Part shown: positions 1 to 11,700 of the stretch, in pieces | Layout: each line of letters starts with the position of its first letter | Numbering within the stretch: the first letter of the stretch is position 1 | From: Eudorina sp. 2006-703-Eu-15 | Taxonomy: Eukaryota > Chlorophyta > Chlorophyceae > Chlamydomonadales > Volvocaceae | NCBI GenBank assembly: GCA_003117195.1 | Contig: BDSI01000016.1 | Location: 620,001-684,000, forward strand | Length of the DNA: 64,000 nt | Reading direction: 5' to 3' | The notes under the pieces: generated by a model | Databases searched by the model: none | Seen by the model: the letters and a program-made list of their open reading frames with translations, nothing else | What the model was told of the DNA's origin: nothing | Position numbers and translations under genes: made by a program

Positions 1-2477
1 CAGCCGCCCGCAGCGACCGTGCAAACAGTGACGGTCGCCTGACCGGTGATTGACCCACGGCTCTGACCCCACATTCCACTTACGACATCGCGACATTGTC
101 ATCTTTCAGTGGACTTGTTGATAGCTTATGCCATGGACGGCCGATTATATGCCATGGACCATGCGAGTGATACCGGTCGGTAGGCGGCCGGACCCAGCTC
201 GTGGCCGTGGCTGCGGTGCGAGGTCGCAGTTGGGCGGACCCGAACTCGAACTCGTGGTGTGACGGTGGCAGGTCTTCCCTTGGGTTCACGTGCGGATCGC
301 ATAACACTGACTTGCGGCGGCGGTATCACACGACACTGGCTTTTTGGGGGGCGTGTCCAACCACCCTCATGTCGTAATGTGTACGGCAAGGACGTTGGGA
401 TCCCCATGGTGACCTCCAGCAGCTGTACGGCATCCCCCGCGGTGTCCAGCTGCTGCGTGGAGAGCGCCACGCACGGAGCCGTCCGGGGGCCGATGGTGGC
501 TGACGGCGGCAGCTTTGATGCCGCCGCCGCTGCTGCTTGGCTTGAACCCGCGCCCCGGGTGGCAGGTCCGAGTTGTTGGGGCCATTGGCGGTGTGGGGAG
601 TAGATAGGTGGCATCACGGGGCTTGGTGAGCTGGGTGGGGTTGGGGTTGAGGTCGCGCAAGGTGCGTGAGGAGATCTCCGCCAGCGGATCACCCCGTGTA
701 AACATGCACTGAGCACACCTACCTCCGCATGTGCCAGGGCAGTGGGGTCTTCCCGATTGCAGCCGCGCGGATGGGGTCCGTGATGCAGTCGACCTCAGGG
801 TGCTTCGGCTGGCGGCGTGATGACGGCGGGCGGGGCGTTCTGCCTGCATTCGAGGGTTAGCCTTCGTGGCTGGTGGGCCCTTAGGGGTGCTGTAGCCAGC
901 AAGGAGCAGGCGCTTCCCTGCAGGTGGACCTCAACTCGAGGCCTTCAGCAAGAAGGGGCCGAAGGTGGCCGGCGATGCCGGCTGCCTAGCTAGCTTCAGG
1001 GCCATGGGACGTGCCCGAGGGGCCCACATACAACCCGGCAGCCTGCGGTCTGCCGGGCACTAACGTGGTCTGGCCCACTGTAGAGCCCGCATTGGTCGGT
1101 GTGGGTGCCCTGGGGTGTGCTTCCCTCTTCAGGCGCTTCCTGTGCACGGGATGCATGCCTCGGTGGTCATGGAGTGGGCGTCGACACCGGGAATCGTATC
1201 AAGCTCGAGGTGTCGTTTCACTGGTGATGCAGATGGTGAGGGTTGGTTTCAAGGCAAAGAACGTGATGGCAGTCATGATGGTTTTCAGCAGGCCGTGCCG
1301 TGTGTGTCTAGAGGCAGATTCGTGATGAGGACTTGTGAAGGAAAATACGATGTCTTTTTCTATCAGTGGTGACGGTGTCTGTGGGTCGGGGTTGCGGCCA
1401 CGTCCTCCCTACCTGCACATAGGCTTTGAAACGCACCACCCACACCGAGGAGCGAGTGGGTCGCCCTGACTGAAGAACGACACCGACCGGCCACACATGC
1501 GATGGAAAGATACCCAGTTGACGCTGACGTTCATCAGATTCAACACTGATGGATACCCCGAACGGCCATGCATCATACTGTTACCGATGACCCGCGGGGT
1601 GCACTTTAACATCATTAATGATACTGAACCCAACTAAACAACCTGAAACGCGACCAAACCATCTGAACCCAGCTGAACTATCTGAAGCGCAACCTCATCC
1701 CTCGTCGGGAGGGGGGAAAGCGAGCCACAGGGCAGCAGGGTGTGACACGGTGTCCTGCGAACGTGCATGTTCAGCACCAAGCGCGGCCCCCATCTCCTCC
1801 ATCCCGCAGCGCCCGTGCAAGCACAGCAGGGACTCTACGACCTCATCTCAGCCAAGGCGACCACCCACGCACCCAGCCGCCAGCAATGAGGAGACCCAGC
1901 ACAACAGAGGATGTACGCGCTGTACCAATGGATCGCGATGGGACCAGCGCTGGCCAACTTGGGGCGAGGGGACCTGACCGGGTGGGCGGGCGGGCGGGTG
2001 CCCTCTGGCGGCGGGCCGGGCATTGCGGCGAGGTCCTTGAACGGTGCCGAACAGTGGGCCATGGCAGGTTAAGCCGAAGGGTAGCGACGGTCGTTTTCAG
2101 AGATATGGCCTGGCAGCGGTAGCAGCACTCGTACGGATGCACCCTGATGCAATTGTACGGATGCACTACTCCTACGGATGCACCCTGGCGGGAAGTCCAT
2201 CCGCCCGTAAATGATCACACACCTCACCACCAATCACAGAATGAACCAGGCAGCAGCAGCGGTCCGATTCTTCACACACTGCGAGCACGCCAGCCACAAT
2301 GGTGGTTTTCGATAAACCGTTCACACACGCTAGGCTTTACTCTCAAATCGATATTATTGTTGTTGTGGTATTCGCATCTGGGTCGGGTCAGAAGGTTTGT
2401 TTTCCCGGGTCAAAAGGTTTGTTTTAATCCGGTTCCCGGCACGCAAGGCAGGGCGGCTTGTCTGAGCGCCTCTTGGC
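1..2477. other. No gene resolved at left edge
   Basis: I see no exon chain that I can defend here. Open frames exist on both strands but change frame without good splice sites, and none carries a motif I recognise. The stretch around 1583-1624 is very similar to 58341-58385 (see findings), so part of it may be a degenerate transposable element. The last few hundred bases before 2478 should hold the 3' UTR of the minus-strand gene that stops at 2478, but I found no TGTAA signal on that strand. Confidence 0.4.
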
Positions 2478-5214
2478 TCACAGGAACTTGAAGGGCAGCT
2501 TGTCCCCCGGGTTGACCGTCATGGGCTCGCCCTTCCTGCGGCCACGAGCGGGAGGAGGGCCGGTGGGTGGGAGGGGTGGTGGTGATGAAGGGTTTACATG
2601 CCGTCGGTTTGCGTTATGAACGAACTTGATGAGTACGACAATAAATCTGCATGACAGGCGGGTCATGGAATGCTGAAGGCCATTGCAGATACGGAAAAGC
2701 AAAAAACGGAAGAAATGAATCTTCATTGCAATCCATCAAGTGACGTGGAGATCTATCTTGAACCCTCTTCAGCCACGCGTTGGAGTTACCTATCACCGTC
2801 ACATGTCTATCTGTCTGTCTGTCTGAGTACGTGTGGTGACTGTGCCGCACATCAACACCGAATTTCAACCCACCAGTCGAGCACCACCTCCGCATCCGAC
2901 TGGTTGTCGATGATGGACAGCCCGCTGCCGTTGCTACCGCTGCTGCTACTGCCAGAGCCGTCCTCGCCCCTGGCCGCAGACGGCGCCGACGCGGAGGCCG
3001 CAGGGGCGGCCAGGGCGCCATTACCACTGGCGGCGATGAAGACCGGGGACGGGTCACCTGCCTGTGCAGTTCAGCAGGCACGAATTAGTCAACACCGAAG
3101 CCAAACCCGGACGGCTGAACACGGGAGTTTGGGAGCGCCCTGGACTGCCTTCACTGCCTTCGTAGTGGTCCTCTGCCGCTCCGTGAACTCGCGTATCACA
3201 AGCCCAGGGCGTGAGGGACATTGAGTGGTTGCAAGTGTGTTTAGAATTGCAAGTGTGTGTTCCCACATCCCTCGCGCCGCCAACAGACCACATGCAGCAG
3301 AATCCTTAAGACAACACCCTGGCCCCTGGCCCCTTTCCCCTTAACCTGGCTCCTGCCCCCACACCCTGGCTCCTGCCCCCGCACCCTGGCTCCTGTCCCC
3401 ACGCCCTGGCTCCTGCCCCCGCACCCTGGCCCCTTTCCCCTTAACCTGGCTCCTGCCCCCACACCCTGGCTCCTGCCCCCGCACCCTGGCTCCTGTACTC
3501 TTACCTTAGGAGCGACTTGAGGGGCTGCCGTGGGGAGCGCCAGCAGTGGCCGACTCGCCGGCGCCGCTGCGGCGGCTGCCGCCTGGTCCTGGCCGTCTGG
3601 GAAGGCCGGTACGGCTCTGTACAGTTCCCAGCGCGGGGAGCCGCCCACGATCATGGCCTGCACTCGCTGGCTCCAGGCCCTGATGTACGGCAGGCCATGA
3701 CATGCCACGGGGAGGGATCACGCCCCAGGGACATCTCGGGACAACTGAGCAGCAAGGCCCCAGAAACACCGACACGCACTCACTCCTACGGGGGGGGTTC
3801 TCTTATCTAAACTCACTCCTACCTTCAGACCCAAATCCAGGATTCACCACGCATGCTCTGGTGCACTGCGCGGCGGCTGCAACCCCGCTACGCTTCGCAA
3901 CACCCCACCGCTCCGGTCCGCACCTCTTCACATTGCGCTGTGCTGTGCGGCGCTGCACTGTGCGGTGCTGCGCTGTGCGGCGCTGTGCGGTGCGGCGCTG
4001 TGCGACGCTGTCCTCCGCTACTACTAGGTGCAGTGCATCGCCGGCTCACTCCGATTCCGCTTACGGCACGGCGGGTACCAGAAAAAATACCCTAGACCCT
4101 CGCGCGCCACCGAACTCATCCTTTGCCGCCTGCAGCCGCCGGTGCCATCCATCCCCTATCCACCTCTGCAGCGCCTCTACGGGCTGACCTGTGCTCCTTG
4201 GCCGGGATCGCCCCAAGGAAGTGCTCCCACTCCGAAAGCGACGGGAAGGTCACCTCCAGCTGTGTCAGCCGGCGGACGGGGCAGGACGGCAAGGACGGGC
4301 GGGGATGGGCGGGCAGGGAGTGAAGGAGGCGAAGGACAAGGCGGGCCGGAGTGGTGACGGAAGGGGCCATGGCGTAGGAAGGGAAGTCTGGCAGCAAATC
4401 CAGGCCCTCAGTGCGCCTCTATCCGCTCCCTGATCCTGCCCCTCTCTCCTGGTCATGCCACTCTCCCCCTGACGCTACTCCTCTCCCACCTCCAGTCGTG
4501 ACTCCGCCACGCCCACGGAGCCGCTGCTCAGTCGGGTGTTGATGTGCGTCAGCCCCGCGCGCGCCCCCACTTCAGCGACCCACTCCTGGAGCAGCGTCGT
4601 GACGGCCTGCTTGTGGCCGTACTCCACATCTGTGGCACGGGTCCCGCAGATTACGCCAGCAAGCACGATTCGCCGGAGGACGGGGGAGAGTGTTGTTACA
4701 ATCAGCGCAGCAGAAAGGTTCAAAGTAGAGGCCTGTGCACGTGGGGTCTGGGTGCGGACAGGCAGCTGAAAACGCGATTCTTTTCACCGGGCGTGATGGC
4801 CGATGGTGCGGATCTAGGCTGCTTGAAGGCTCCATATGGCCCTAGCTGAGCTGTGGGTGGTGGGCCGCAAGCTTGCTTTCCATGATACTCTGAGTTTGAC
4901 ACGTGTAGTGCGCACAAGCACAGCGCGGGCGCCATGGGCATCCGATGTGTGTCGGGAGGTGTCGGCAGGGGTCCAGCCCGAAATGAGCCAAAGGTTTGCA
5001 AAATAAGGACCCATGACAGACGCTTAGCTTTCCATGTTATGGGGTCCCCACCTATGCACCAGCGCGCCCGCACGCCGCTTGCCAGAACCGCGACGGATGA
5101 CCTTCTAGATGTCTGTTGAAAGACCGAACGCCGCGATGTGGCATGCACCGGCCCGAGATTGCTTGTTCCCCATCTCTTGAAGTCGTTGCTGCTGCGGAGC
5201 TGTGCGGTCCGCAT
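2478..5214 (-). CDS. Unknown conserved-looking protein, 264 aa, probable organelle-targeted, DABB/ferredoxin-like fold suspected
   Basis: I assembled six exons on the minus strand: 5214-5052, 4629-4490, 4259-4189, 3679-3505, 3061-2874 and 2535-2478 (TGA). All five junctions have GT/AG ends and keep phase, giving 795 nt and 264 residues. The N terminus starts MRTAQLRSS and is rich in Arg, Ser, Thr and Ala with almost no acid, as in chloroplast or mitochondrial transit peptides. The middle (about residues 50-150) alternates strands and helices, with stretches such as VEYGHKQAVTTLLQEW, LELEVTFPSLSEWEHFL and GGSPRWELYRAV, which resembles a dimeric alpha-beta barrel of the NIPSNAP type; that is an inference from pattern only. 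A Ser/Gly/Ala linker follows, then the C-terminal piece DWKGEPMTVNPGDKLPFKFL. I do not recognise the family and assign no reaction. It lies head to head with RRP40. The start is the only in-frame ATG giving a transit-like leader and a phase-correct donor. Confidence 0.75.
3340..3495. repeat. C-rich minisatellite in intron 4 of the 264-aa gene
   Basis: About seven imperfect copies of a roughly 20-bp unit of the form CCTGGCTCCTGCCCCCRCA run in tandem. They sit wholly inside the intron 3062-3504, just downstream of the donor on the minus strand. The unit stays open in some frames and makes a spurious repetitive ORF. Confidence 0.85.
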
Positions 5215-5444
5215 GCTGAGGCAGTCGTGTTTGCTAGCTAGTTAGATAAGTAATCTTCAACGCCACCGCGGCAAATATACTTCGTATAATACTATTCAAA
5301 TTCAATGTACAAGTTGGTAACTATATCTTGAGAGCAGTTTCATCTTACGAATTGCAAACTGAAGTTCGGCACTACGTGTTACGGAACACCAAACTGTTCT
5401 CAATTTGACGTTATCCAATATGCTATAGGTGAAATAGGTTAAGA
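5215..5444. promoter_or_regulatory. Short shared promoter region between two divergent genes
   Basis: Only 230 bp separate the start codon of the minus-strand 264-aa gene (5214) from the start of RRP40 (5445). The base composition changes sharply: this stretch is AT-rich (for example around 5270-5420) while both flanks are GC-rich. Both promoters and both 5' UTRs must fit here, so the two genes probably share a bidirectional promoter. I see no clear TATA box or other named element. Confidence 0.6.
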
Positions 5445-6679
5445 ATGTCTGCTCCCCAAGCGTTGGGCAAGGTCAGTCGTCCGCCGGCGTCAGTTGGCAG
5501 GTGGAAAGCTTGAACACTGTGGATGCGGCCTGCATTGCAGGTTATAGGCCCAGGCGATAAAATCCTAGAAATACCTTCTCAGGGTGCGCTGCGTTTGTCG
5601 GCTGGATTAACGACGCACGAGGGAGCTGTGGTATCCACCAAGGGCGGCATCCTAAAATCCACGCGTACAGGGCAACTGTACCTAGAGGGACGACAAAAAC
5701 GGTGAGAAGAGGCTTCAGGCCATTCCCAGCCGCTGACCCACCGACCCGTAACGGGCAAACACCCTGATTTCTTATCGCTTCACCCGACAGCTACATACCA
5801 GCGGAGGGCGATTTGGTGGTTGGAGTCATCGTTGATAAGCATTCCGAGGTGCGTTCAGTGTCGAGGCGGTCTTGCCATAGGTTCGTGAATCCCACCAGCG
5901 CGGGGACCGGCTCAAGGTCATAACAACTTAACGGCACGTCATAACAACTTAACGGCACGACGCTGGTCATCGCTGCTCGCCATTCTCTCCCCCGAGGGTT
6001 TGGTTGGCTGTCCGTACCGCCGACTGCACAGCTGCCTCGAGGTAGCCTAGCCCGTGCTCATGGACGTGCCTCGGTCAGGCCCCTCAACGCCTGACAGGCC
6101 CCCGGCCCCTCTCTCTCTGCGTCGTTCCCTCACGGAACCTCCTATCCCATCTGTCCGAGGTCCGCCCATCACCCACACCTTCTGTGCGCTGCCGCCTCCC
6201 CACCTCCCCATCCCGTGCGTCCCCAGAACTTCACGGTGGACATCGGCGGCCCCTTCAACGCCGTCCTGCCGCAGCTGTCCTTCGAAGGCGCCACGCGCCG
6301 CAACCGCCCCAACCTCCACCCGGGCGACATCGTCTACGCGCGTGTCGTACAGTCGTACCGCGACACAGACCCCGTGCTGTCGTGCGTGGACTCGGCGGGC
6401 CGCGCCGCGGGGTTCGGCCACTTGAAGGACGGCATGATGCTGGCGTGTTCGACCTCGCTGGCGCGTCAGCTGCTGGGGAGTCCCACGGCCCCCGTGCTGG
6501 AGGCGCTTGGGTCGGGGCTGCAGTTCGAGTTGGCGGTGGGGCTGAACGGACGGGTGTGGCTGACGGCGGGAACGGCCGCGACGTGTGTGCTGGTGGCGAA
6601 CGCAATCTCAGAGAGTGAGTTCAAGACGCCGCAGCAAGTCCGGACCATGGTTGCGCGGGTGCTGAGCCGAATCGGCTGA
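5445..6679 (+). CDS. RRP40: Exosome complex subunit RRP40 (EXOSC3), 232 aa
   Basis: RRP40 is one of the three S1/KH cap subunits of the eukaryotic RNA exosome, which guides RNA to the 3'-5' exonucleases in nucleus and cytoplasm for rRNA processing and RNA decay. I predict four exons: 5445-5471, 5541-5701, 5791-5848 and 6227-6679 (TGA), 699 nt, all phase-consistent. Visible family marks are the N-terminal PGDKI and EGDLVVGV stretches, the S1-domain VDIGGPF and FEGATRRNRPN signature, and the KH-domain GLNGRVWL motif (RRP40 proteins typically have GMNGRIW). Length is close to the usual 230-275 aa. The start at 5445 uses a 27-nt first exon (MSAPQALGK) with a GTCAGT donor; an unspliced start at 5523 is the alternative and changes only the first few residues. 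It is divergent from the 264-aa gene and has a TGTAA signal downstream. Confidence 0.92.
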
Positions 6680-6730
6680 GCAGCGGGGAGGTTATTGGGA
6701 GCCCAGGTGGTAGGCACTGCGACGCGGAGA

Positions 6731-6827
6731 GGTGCGGTGCGGTGCGGTGCGGTGCGGTGGTATGCGGTGGGGTGAGGTGAGGTGAGGTGAGGTGAGGTGA
6801 GGTGAGGTGAGGTGAGGTGAGGTGAGG
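6731..6827. repeat. Pentanucleotide repeats (TGCGG)n then (GGTGA)n
   Basis: In the 3' flank of RRP40, about five TGCGG units (6731-6759) are followed by about eleven GGTGA units (6770-6826). A similar TGCGG/TGTGATGCGG run occurs at 15775-15815 in an intron of the kinase gene. The run would lie in the RRP40 3' UTR if the TGTAA at 6966 is used. Confidence 0.9.
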
Positions 6828-6965
6828 CCCGTCCCGCGAGCCTTCATACCCGGCAGTGCAGCACAGCGGTGCTGGGAGGCGGAAGGTGTCCTGGCGGTGG
6901 TGAGGCCTGGCGGTCCCATGTCCCATTACCTGACTCCCAACAGCAACGACATTTGGGGGTTCTGC

Positions 6966-6970
6966 TGTAA
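6966..6970 (+). terminator. TGTAA poly(A) signal for RRP40
   Basis: TGTAA is the poly(A) signal used by Chlamydomonas and Volvox instead of AATAAA. This copy lies 287 bp after the RRP40 stop on the coding strand and is the first good match downstream. Confidence 0.55.
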
Positions 6971-7149
6971 AAACTATTCAGATCTGAACCCAAGTCAAGC
7001 TTTGGTGTCTCACAGGGGGTTTGAGTACTCGCGAGCCCAGGCGGTACAGCACGTGCGATCCCCGCCCTGGTGATGGAGAAGGAGGACGTCCGCGTATTCC
7101 GACCGAGGAGGGAATGGATAAGATATGTGTGGGGTAGCAGCAGCAGCAG

Positions 7150-7850
7150 CGGCGGCGGCGGCGGCGGCGGGAGCAGAAGACGCAAGATGGAGGCGTGTGT
7201 GACAAATCGTCGGGGAGGACAGGACCGGACAGGGAACGTGAGTTGACGTGGAATTTAGAACACACCGCGCTACCTGTCTGTTGCCACCTCCCATCACGCC
7301 GCACGCTTCGAGAACGTCGTCCCACAATACACGCTTGTCACACCCATACAGAGGCAGCCCCAAAGTCACTCGACGCGTCGACGGGTGTGGCCGCAGTGCA
7401 GCAGGGTTCAGCATGACCCAGGCAGTGCAGCGCAGGGGCGGCAAACGAGACAAGCCGGGCGCGCGGCGGTGTCGCGGGACGGGGCCCCGCTCGCAGCGCA
7501 TCGCGTCGCATCTCTGCACGCTGCATCTCAGCGCGACCTGCCTTCTTCAAGAGGTCCAGCTGGATACGAGCATACGACTGCAAGAGAGGAGATCAATGCA
7601 TGGGTGCGATGGGCACGAGCAGACGCCATTTGGAGAAGAGCCGAAGAAATGAGCTAACTGACACCGCGAGGGCGCTAGGGGCGGCTGTTACCCGGCAGGT
7701 AAGCATCCCGCCCGGCGGTCCGGGGACAGACCCGGAGGAAGAAAAGAGGGGCGCACAGCGCGACGCCGCCTCAGCGCCTCTCGCGCGTCCCAGGTCAACG
7801 CCAGGCCGGGCAGGTTCCCCGCCCTGGTGTCTTCCATCCCGACCGAAAGG
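7150..7850 (-). pseudogene. Decayed partial duplicate of the kinase locus (exon 6 with flanking introns)
   Basis: Long blocks of this stretch match 16390-17190 in the same orientation: for example 7374-7445 matches 16617-16685 (the GTGTGGCCGCAGTGCAGCAG block), 7535-7562 matches 16785-16810, 7590-7625 matches 16935-16970, and 7720-7800 matches 17095-17190. In the kinase gene this region holds exon 6, which encodes the hinge and alpha-D segment of the kinase domain. In the copy the end of the exon (LDLLKK in the antisense reading) survives, but about 110 bp of the exon core are missing, so the fragment cannot encode a kinase. Introns are retained, so this is a DNA-level copy and not a retrocopy. 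Confidence 0.75.
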
Positions 7851-8769
7851 GCATGGATGAGATGTTTGCAGGGTAGCAGCGAGGGCTGCATCCCTGCAGC
7901 GGTCATGGGCACGAAGGGGCAACCAGCCCGGCTTGGCGCGTGGATGTCATGACACGGTTGTGGGAGCGTTCAGGCGGGGACCGGAGCATGGGCGGGTGAC
8001 TCTGCTGACGTACCGGTAGTGAAGGCAGGGTTTAGGCAAGGGCGACAGTTGGGGTTAGGCAAGGGCGGCAGTCGGATTCGTAGAGCTTGACTGTGATGAC
8101 TGAGAAGGTGGGTCTCTAGGAGACCAGTTGTTTGCTTACTCGGTATATCCGCTCCAATCTAATGCCGAGCGTTGGCGGCAACCTAATCCCTAGCCTTGGC
8201 TGCGTTCCAGTCATTATGCAGGGGGTTGGTCATGCCTCATGCGGCCAAGCACCCCGGAGTCAATAAGCGCTGCAGGTGCCAGCTGAACTGGCCCAGCTCG
8301 CGCTTACGACTTGCCGAGTCAGGGTATAAGCGCGCACTGGAGAACTGGGACCTGTCACGCTTGACAAGGTGGCGCACTGCCGCATCTGGGTCGTTCCTAA
8401 GCATGCAACCCTACAGCGACAATATGCGATGCCGTGGTCCGACGAAGGTACGCTGTTGGCCTTCTTGTTAAGTGTGTTAAGACGCGGGAAGAATTCCTGA
8501 CTAAGCCATAGCGGGGTGCGGTTACACAGTTCCCCGGGGAATTGCAGCGGCCGTTTCAAACACTGCAAGCCCCACCCAATATCCCTTTGGTAGTGTTGCC
8601 CCGCTATGTGCCTCTGCTTGCTTAGGTGGCTGTCTGGGTGGGGTTGTGTCCCTCTGCGTTTTTCTATCCGCGGCGTTGAGGTGACTTGCAGCCTTGTCGA
8701 TGGGGACCGCTGGGGCTTGCCCTGGTATACACCGTTGATCCCTTTTCAGGGTCCGCAGTAACGTTCATT

Positions 8770-11700
8770 CATTTAGCTTGGCACCCTCGGAATTGATCAG
8801 GTTGCGTATGGCAAGGCACGAGACGGCGCCGAGGTACACAATAACGCCTGTCGCAAACAAGCACACGCAAAAGTGTCGCGCTGCCAGCAACAAAACAGTG
8901 ATTACACTCAAAGCTTGGTCACGAGGGCAGGCAGCAGCTCTGAACGGTCAAGAGGTCGTTTGGAGACGGTGCGAGACGGGGGCGTGTACTTACCCCGTTC
9001 GACAGACAACATGGACTCCGGCAGCGCACGGTCATACCGTAGAACGCAGGCGGCACCACACCACGAGAGACGGTCAGAAGCCACAGAAGACGCGCCACGA
9101 GACCAGAAGCACCGTTCCATGCGCACAGTGCCGCCCGCCACGCGATCGACGTCAGGCCGGGCCCGGGCCAGGTATGCGGTCGGGCAGTCCCGCTGCGGAC
9201 GGCTTGCCCGACGGCAGCACATTGTCGTGCAGGCGCCCTGGCAATGCCGCGCTGCACGCCGCCGCCCTCTCGCGGTTCTACGGCATTTGTTGATTGAGCT
9301 ACCCAAGGACTTTCCCTCTCTCTCTGTGTCTCTTTAATTGTATATCTGTGCGTCTCCCTCTATACCTCTCTCAAAGCGCGGCGGCAGCGCGCTGGCATGC
9401 CGTACATCCGCTGTACAACATACGGCCGCAGATGGCCGTGCCTACTACCACGCTTTCGAACCGCAAACCGCAGCCCTCATGGCCGCGTTTCGGCTGACAA
9501 GACCTGGCCCGCAATCGTACACACAACCGCTGTGTCGTGGCCGCCATCAGCCTCGGTGCCGCTCCTACCCTGCTCCGCGCTGTCCCCGCTCATAAGCTCG
9601 CCTGGCGCCTTCCCAGCCCGAGGCCTCCCGGGGCCAAGCCGCCACACCGAACCGGACTGGCGGGAACCGGACGAACAGGACTGGCAGAGGGTTCACTCTC
9701 ACAAGTTGGAAACGAGACGAGCTCCTCCGGAATGAACGAGCAAGAACCCCCAGCAGCGAACCAAAACTCCCCCGCCCCCTCCCTGGACTCATTCGTGTGC
9801 TCACGTGTGTCTAGACCAGGAGGAACGACGGCGGCGAGGACGAGGAGGAGGAGGAAAACGCCCTGGTGCCGCGGCCAAGCCACGCCCCCTCTCCAGGCGG
9901 TTCGCTGGCCGCGGCACGGCCGCCGGCTCCCGGCCTCTCAACCGCGCGTGCCCTCCACACCCGCGAGCCCGCAGGGCCGCCAGGCCATGTCTCCCGGTCT
10001 CTGTCTCTAGTACATGAAGGGGTACCGTACTATACCGTACTATACCGTACTATACCGTTTGGTTGTGTGGGCGCGCAAGGAACACAGCGCATGGGACCAC
10101 AGCTCTGTGTTGGACCCATGGGTCGCGTGTCATCAAGCTACAGTCCGGACTTGGTCACGGTTAGATAGCGGCAACCGGGGCGCACAGCACCCAACCTCAC
10201 CACCCTCAGACGGCGAACGGGCAAGCAGCTCGCGGCCAAGGAACGTGACAGCGGCGGCACGCGCACACACACGCGCCATGTCCCCCTCCCACACACACAC
10301 TTCCAGTTTCTCTTTACACACCTCCACCCGCCCCACCCGCCCATCCACACACACACACACACACACCGGCACTCTGGCACCGAGGTGCAGACTCTCCCAG
10401 GGGTGTAGTCCCCACGCAGCCACCTCCACCGATCCAATCACTGTCCTGAAGAGATCCGCAACGCCCTGCTTCCACGCAGGGCACGCGGATGCGCAGCGGA
10501 GAGTGCAACCCACACGCGCACATCCGCCTCACCCGCACAAGAGTAAAACCCCAACCCTGACAAGGACTCCCCCGCCCCGCCCCAGGTCACGGCATCAACT
10601 CGGCGCAGACCACATGGCCTTGTTGACATGGAGCAAAGCTGCGCCTCCAGCATTGCGGGCCGCCCTCCTTATAATCGTGTAATCGTGCGCAGTGCAGACA
10701 GGTCGCAGGTCACTCGGCATGCGGGAGCGTGCAAGGAAAACACCCCTCCCAGAACCGCCGCCGCTCTCCCTCTCCGGAAACGCATCACACACACCTACAC
10801 GCTCACACATCACACGCGGGGTCGGGCGGGTTTCCTCGCCACGCACACAGGCTGCGGCCCGCACTCTACCACCTGCCACCGCATCATACACACACACATA
10901 CCACAACACATGTATTATGCAGCCGGGTGGTTCGGGCGGGCTCCTCGCTATATCACACCCACACACATGTACCAACCAACGAACCCACATACCGCACCGC
11001 ACACAAGCCGTGTCGCTCGACGTCGCCACACCCATCCTTGCTGGACCGCGGTGAACAACGAGCGGTTTTGCGTTTTATCAAGCTGCTACTGCTGTTCCCC
11101 TGCTGCCGCACCCAGTGGATGTGTGTGTGGAGGAGTTACCCTTTATAACACCTCGGCACCTCCCCCGCCGTCATCACCGTCAGTTCTGGCTGTCTCACTG
11201 TCTACACGCGTCGCACACGCGTCTGCCGTCCTGGCTCCCGCCCCGGCTACCCGTCACCCGTGCCCGCTCGGCCGCCTCTGTCGTTTGCCACACCAAGCAA
11301 GTCAATCGCGGTTGACCGTTGACCGTTGATGCGAAAGCACCGTACCGCGCGAGTTCCCACGCCCGCGAGGCCTCCCCGTGTCGACATGTCTGTCTTGTCG
11401 TGTCGTATCTGCCTGTCTGTCTGTCTGTCTGTCTGTCTGCCCGTCTACGTGTCTGCCTGACAGAACCCCTGCAGTCCCTAAGGTGCCGTCACGTTGTAGC
11501 ATCGCTCCAGGGGGGCACCAGTTAACCGCAAAATACCCAGCAAACGGCACAGCGAGCGCTGCTCTCTCAGCGCAGCCCCAGGGCGGTCCTTGTAGGAGAG
11601 GGGTGTGCGGCGAGCGCCTCCAGAACGCGACGCGCTGTGGGCCTGGCCCCCTCCTAACGCCTGAAAAAGTCGAGGCCCGCCTCGCCGCCCTCACAGTCCA

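Noticed and set aside
9590..9883. Minus-strand ORF starting MAWPRHQGVFLLLLVLAAVV, looking like a signal peptide
   Set aside because: The Leu run is the antisense of a GAGGAGGAGGAGG stretch that reads as an acidic run on the plus strand; no further support for a secreted protein.
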